A stretch of DNA of 64,000 nucleotides. It comes from Leucaena leucocephala (taxonomy: Eukaryota; Streptophyta; Magnoliopsida; Fabales; Fabaceae). Every line of letters begins with the position of its first letter. Position 1 is the first letter of the stretch. The stretch is taken from the NCBI GenBank assembly GCA_037074615.1, contig CM073532.1, forward strand, positions 14,468,001 through 14,532,000, given 5' to 3'. Shown in pieces: positions 60,151-64,000 of this stretch. The translations under genes were made by a program, and so were the position numbers. The notes below the pieces were generated by a model. That model was not told where the DNA came from and ran no database searches. It saw only the letters and a program-made list of their open reading frames with translations.

Positions 60151-60573
60151 GAGATCACAAATATTTTGTAGCAGAATGGGGAGTCATTACATGAATATTG
60201 GACGAGATTTATCAATTTGTTGGCTCGATGTCCCCATCATAACATCACGAAGGCTGATTTAGTATACATTTTCTTTGATGGTCTACTTCCTCACAACAAG
60301 GGGTCCTTCAATGCAGCAAATGGGTCTTTGAGAGATAAAACTCCAGATGCAAGTTAGGAGTTATTTTAGAAAATGGCTAATAAAGACCATCAGACTGAAG
60401 ATCTAAGGAGAATGCCCACATCATCTTCGGGCAATTCAAATGAGATCTTACCAAAAATAGCATCTCTAGGAAACTGAATGGAAAATAGGATGAATTTAAT
60501 TGAAAGAGAGATGCAGTCTACGAAACAAGTTCATGCAGTGGGAACCTCACAAGTACTGGTTATAGGATGTGAG
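60151..60573 (+). pseudogene. inverted gag fragment of a second Athila-like copy
   Basis: Plus-strand translation matches the minus-strand gag at 57800-58230: HEYWTRFINLLARCPHHN, DGLLPHNKGSFNAANGSL, KMANKDHQTEDLRR, RMNLIEREMQSTKQVHAV. The stops L*QNG, S*ELF*KM and N*MENRM are TAG or TGA where the other copy has, or is expected to have, CAG or CGA. It sits between two minus-strand LTRs. Confidence 0.85.
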
Positions 60574-62017
60574 TTGACGAGTGTCTCGGATTATCGCAGT
60601 CCGAGCCATCAAAATAAAGTTAGTTGCACCCAATATAATGTAGTGTAAGGTATAACCCTATCGTTCTTCTCAAGGAGCCTTTCTATTATAAACCTAGCAA
60701 ATTGGATGTCAAAATCAATGAAAACCTGAGTAAAGGGAAAAAATGGTTTTGGGGTTTTGGGTGCTTGATGCAATAAAATAAAGGTGCAGGAAAGTAGATG
60801 TTTTTGGATTTTTGATTGAGATGAAAAGAGTTGGTTTGTTTGAGAAATATGTAATGGCAGACTCTTGATGATGAAAACTTATCTATCCTTGATCTTATGG
60901 TAAATTGGAGTTTTAAATTACTAAGTCTCAAAGAAAAACCTCAATCGATCGATTGAGTCCAGAACCCTAATATTCCTTAAACTCCTTTAATCAAAGCTAG
61001 TTTAAGAACTATTAGTGAACTGTTAGAAACCACTTAGCGTGTAATTAAACCTTGATTGATGAGAACGCCCTCGAATGGTCGTCGACAGAAAACCCTAGAT
61101 TTCAAGCAATTGAATTGATTTGCAACGATCGCTGAAAATAACCCAACTTTCTTAAAATCGAAACTGAAATATTAAATTGAAATCCAACGTTCAAATCATC
61201 CAGAATCAAATACAACAATATAATTTGAGAATGATCAATCGATATTCAATCCTTAAACATAGAATGAAAACCCTAGATCTAGCAGCAATCATAACATGTA
61301 AATTAACACAAATTAGAACAGTAAAAACTCCCCGTTTCAGTTCGTGAACTCAAGATATTTGATCCATCACCAAGAGACTAAAGGTTTAGCTTCTCATGAC
61401 TTCTACTGCACTGCAATCGTTGTTCAGATGTGATGCCATGAAGAAATGATGAAGAGATGAATGGTGAATGGTGTAGAGATGTGTAGAAATCTGTGGAGAA
61501 AGTGTTTAAAGAGCGCTCGAGTACTTCTTCTTAGCCTAATCAGGTCCAAAAACTAGCCTCCTCCTGACGGTAGCCTTCATCTCTTCTTATAACCGCATGA
61601 CCTAATTCAAAATGCGCAATTTCAGTGATTTCGCATTTTAGTCGCGACCATATCCATTTGTTTGTAGCGACCTATGAACACAAGGATCTTCCAGAAGAAT
61701 TAAAGTTCGCGACTGGAGGACCCTTTGGTCGCGAGTAGATAGTGAGAAGCGTGATTTCACTTTTATTGCCTTATGATTTCTTTCCTGGTCCTTGTTCTCT
61801 TCCAAAGTACCTGCAATTCAACATAAAAGCTCACTGTAAAAGTCTAAATCAGTAGATAACAGAATATATGCAGTTTGGAATAGTTATTTTACCATTTTAC
61901 CCTTTAATTAGCACATTGCCATGCACAATCATGTAATACACAAAAGTATAATTTAAGGCATGAAATGAATGGTAAAGTCATAATAAAAACTCTCAAAATT
62001 TTCATAGAAACCATATA
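60574..62017 (-). repeat. second Athila-like LTR (about 1.44 kb)
   Basis: Matches the LTR at 59267-60150 at both ends and adds about 600 bp in the middle (61140-61760). The last dozen bases of the right end are missing where a long LTR begins at 62018. GTCGCGAC-type motifs start at 61641, 61664, 61706 and 61728. Confidence 0.8.
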
Positions 62018-63519
62018 TGTAATATCCTTAATTTCTGTACTGATTTCCATGTACAAATAAAGGGACTTAGTTGAAAAGAAGAAAAGTTTCCGGGGCAAAA
62101 GTGTAATTATGAAAACTTGGACCGGAAATAGGCAAAAATAGTGATCGTACTCCGATCAGCCCCATATCCCACCAGTAGGTAGAGCAAGTGACGCCGGGTA
62201 ATCTAGTCTAATACAGGAATTTTTCAAGACTCCAGATAGCCAGAAATGGACTGATCGTCCAAAAGTTATAAAAAATTCTACCGGATACTCTAGATTTCAG
62301 ATATAAGTAAGAAATTACAGGATGATGCACCCTTATGGGGCGGATGTCAGGAAACTGACAGAATACCGATAGGAGGGCTGTAGAAAAAGTTATTCACAAA
62401 TTAGAAAATCCAGACGGGAGTATGAGGCCTCTAGGGATCTGATAAGGAGATTTATCGGTATTTAAACTAAGACTGAATGAGGTCGGGTAACAACAGTCAT
62501 ATGCTCGTTATGACCCAAATGGCTGCCCAGACACAGTGGGGCAGTGTATCTGGCAGAAGGAGCCGGTGTCCGGAAATGTGTATAAACGGTAAATAATAAT
62601 AAAATATTCAATGAACTATGCTAGAGGAAGATTCCTAGAAATGCGTGCCATAAAGGTAGTGGACCCAGAAAGGCCCAATAAGACTCTTGGACTGATAGGT
62701 GAGCCAGTGTCCGGCAGAACCCCGGAAAAGTACGAAATTACGAAAATGCCCCTGTGTTGTATAAAAGGGGTAATAGGCGTATGAAGGGCATTTTGGTCAT
62801 TCTGGACAGGCCTAGAGGCCAAGACATATACAAATAAAGTTACTTAGAGTCAGTATATGCCCTGATGAGGTACAGAAAGGTGTAAAATGACGATTTTGCC
62901 CTTAGGGTTAAGATAGTGCAGGAAAGGGCACCCAGGGGTATTTTGGTCATTTCACAGGGGATCTGTAATTGAGCTTAGACCCAGTATTAAAATGTTAATG
63001 ATATAAAGGGTCTAGATACTAAATGTAAGGTCAGAATATATAATATGGGTTTTCAGAAAAAGTAGATTCAGAAAACGGTCCAGTTTTCGAGGCGACGGAT
63101 CGGGCCGGTACCGGATTGGACCGGAAAGCTTCCAGAAGGCTTTTCTCCTCTCCATTTTTTCCATGTGAAGAATGTGGGTGGTGAGGTGTCCCATGAGGTG
63201 GCATTGGGTGATGTCATGCATGATGCAGTAAAAGGAATAAAGAAAAATAGGAAATTCCGAAAAAACTAGGACCACAGGATCAGATGGCTTCAAAATTACA
63301 AGAATGCCATTGACTAAAACTATAAATACCCCCTAGCTCTTCATTCCCATAGGCAAGAGCAAGAAATAGAGAGAGAAGGAAGTTCTTGAGAGAGAAAGTG
63401 AGAAAAGAAAGAAGAAAGGAAGTTCTGGTGAAGTTGGAAGCAGTAGAGAAGTTCTGAAGTTCTGCTTTTGAGGTAGTAACTAATCTTAGCTTTTATGTAA
63501 TGTCTTTGTGAATTGTTGT
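62018..63519 (+). repeat. plus-strand long LTR, truncated
   Basis: Starts TGTAATATCCTTAATTTC, the same end type as the LTR at 31052-39654. TATAAATA is at 63321-63328, with a GA-rich tract at 63355-63420. It is cut at 63519 by the next LTR. Confidence 0.8.
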
Positions 63520-64000
63520 TGAAACATCCTCCTTTATACTCCTCAGAGTACACTTGCGGAAGTAATTTCAGCTGTACCTAAGTCCAGAGATTGAACTTTT
63601 ACTCCTAAGTTCCTTACTCTGAACCTTTACTTTGAGAACTGATTTCTCACCTTCTACACATCCAAATGAGGCTTAATACCTATCCACGGAATGCCCCAGA
63701 TATGTACTACCGGCTCACCAAATCTCGTGGCCAGAATCCTTCGTTTACTAGGTCAAACTGAGGTCAGAACACTGCTGCCTCAGGACCTGCGAATTTCCCC
63801 TTAATTTACCCTACGTAAATTGAATATGCCAAACAATACTTATCATTGAATAACATAATGTCATACAGCATGGCATACACAACAGAGCATATACATAATC
63901 TTTCTATCTCATTACATCTCTTTCTGCCTCAACTCCGGCAGCATAACCGCTACGCTTCATCTGTACAAAGAACTGAACTGTACTGATTCGGTAATCCCCT
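63520..64000 (-). repeat. minus-strand long LTR, runs off the window
   Basis: The left end is TGAAACATCCTCC at 63520. It follows 46193-46680 closely. Confidence 0.85.

Overview
This window is plant nuclear DNA made almost entirely of nested, decayed transposable elements. I find no convincing host gene. The plant assignment rests on a plant-type Ty1/copia polyprotein, an Athila/Tat-like Ty3/gypsy gag with a tRNA-Asp type primer site, a CACTA (En/Spm) DNA transposon carrying a TNP2 transposase and a Ulp1-type protease gene, and long LTRs with TATA boxes. Chromatin context is probably heterochromatic: LTRs are mostly solo, insertions are stacked up to four deep, and coding remnants are full of C-to-T type stop codons.

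Layout. 1-7017: a minus-strand Ty1/copia element (pol runs off the left edge; gag, PR, IN, RT and RNase H recognisable), with its 5' LTR at 5111-7017. 7018-8037: 3' part of a plus-strand long LTR. 8271-22282: a second plus-strand long LTR split by a complete 11.2 kb CACTA element (10752-21984, 3-bp target duplication ATT), itself split by a copia solo LTR (10949-12813, duplication TTTAT). 22283-28070: internal part of that LTR element, with a 303-codon unknown ORF, a solo LTR (23641-25586, duplication AAAGC), a motif array and a gag remnant. 28071-56445: a pile of about ten long LTRs in both orientations, with insertions four levels deep around 33.8-38.9 kb, and two large inverted repeats. 56516-62017: a minus-strand Athila/Tat-like gypsy element (PR, gag, leader, primer site, 5' LTR) joined to an inverted gag fragment and a second LTR. 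62018-64000: two more long LTRs.

The most unusual signal is an array of the 8-bp palindrome GTCGCGAC, spaced at 22 and 29 bp (51 bp when one copy is missing). It occurs in three retrotransposon lineages that are otherwise unrelated: the copia LTR (three copies), the long-LTR family (LTRs and leader) and the Athila-like element (leader and LTRs). In each lineage at least one array lies in the 5' leader RNA close to the primer binding site. A second signal is a stem-loop found in ten long-LTR copies whose two arms change together. A third is that stop codons in otherwise open frames are almost all explained by C-to-T changes at CAG, CGA or CAA.
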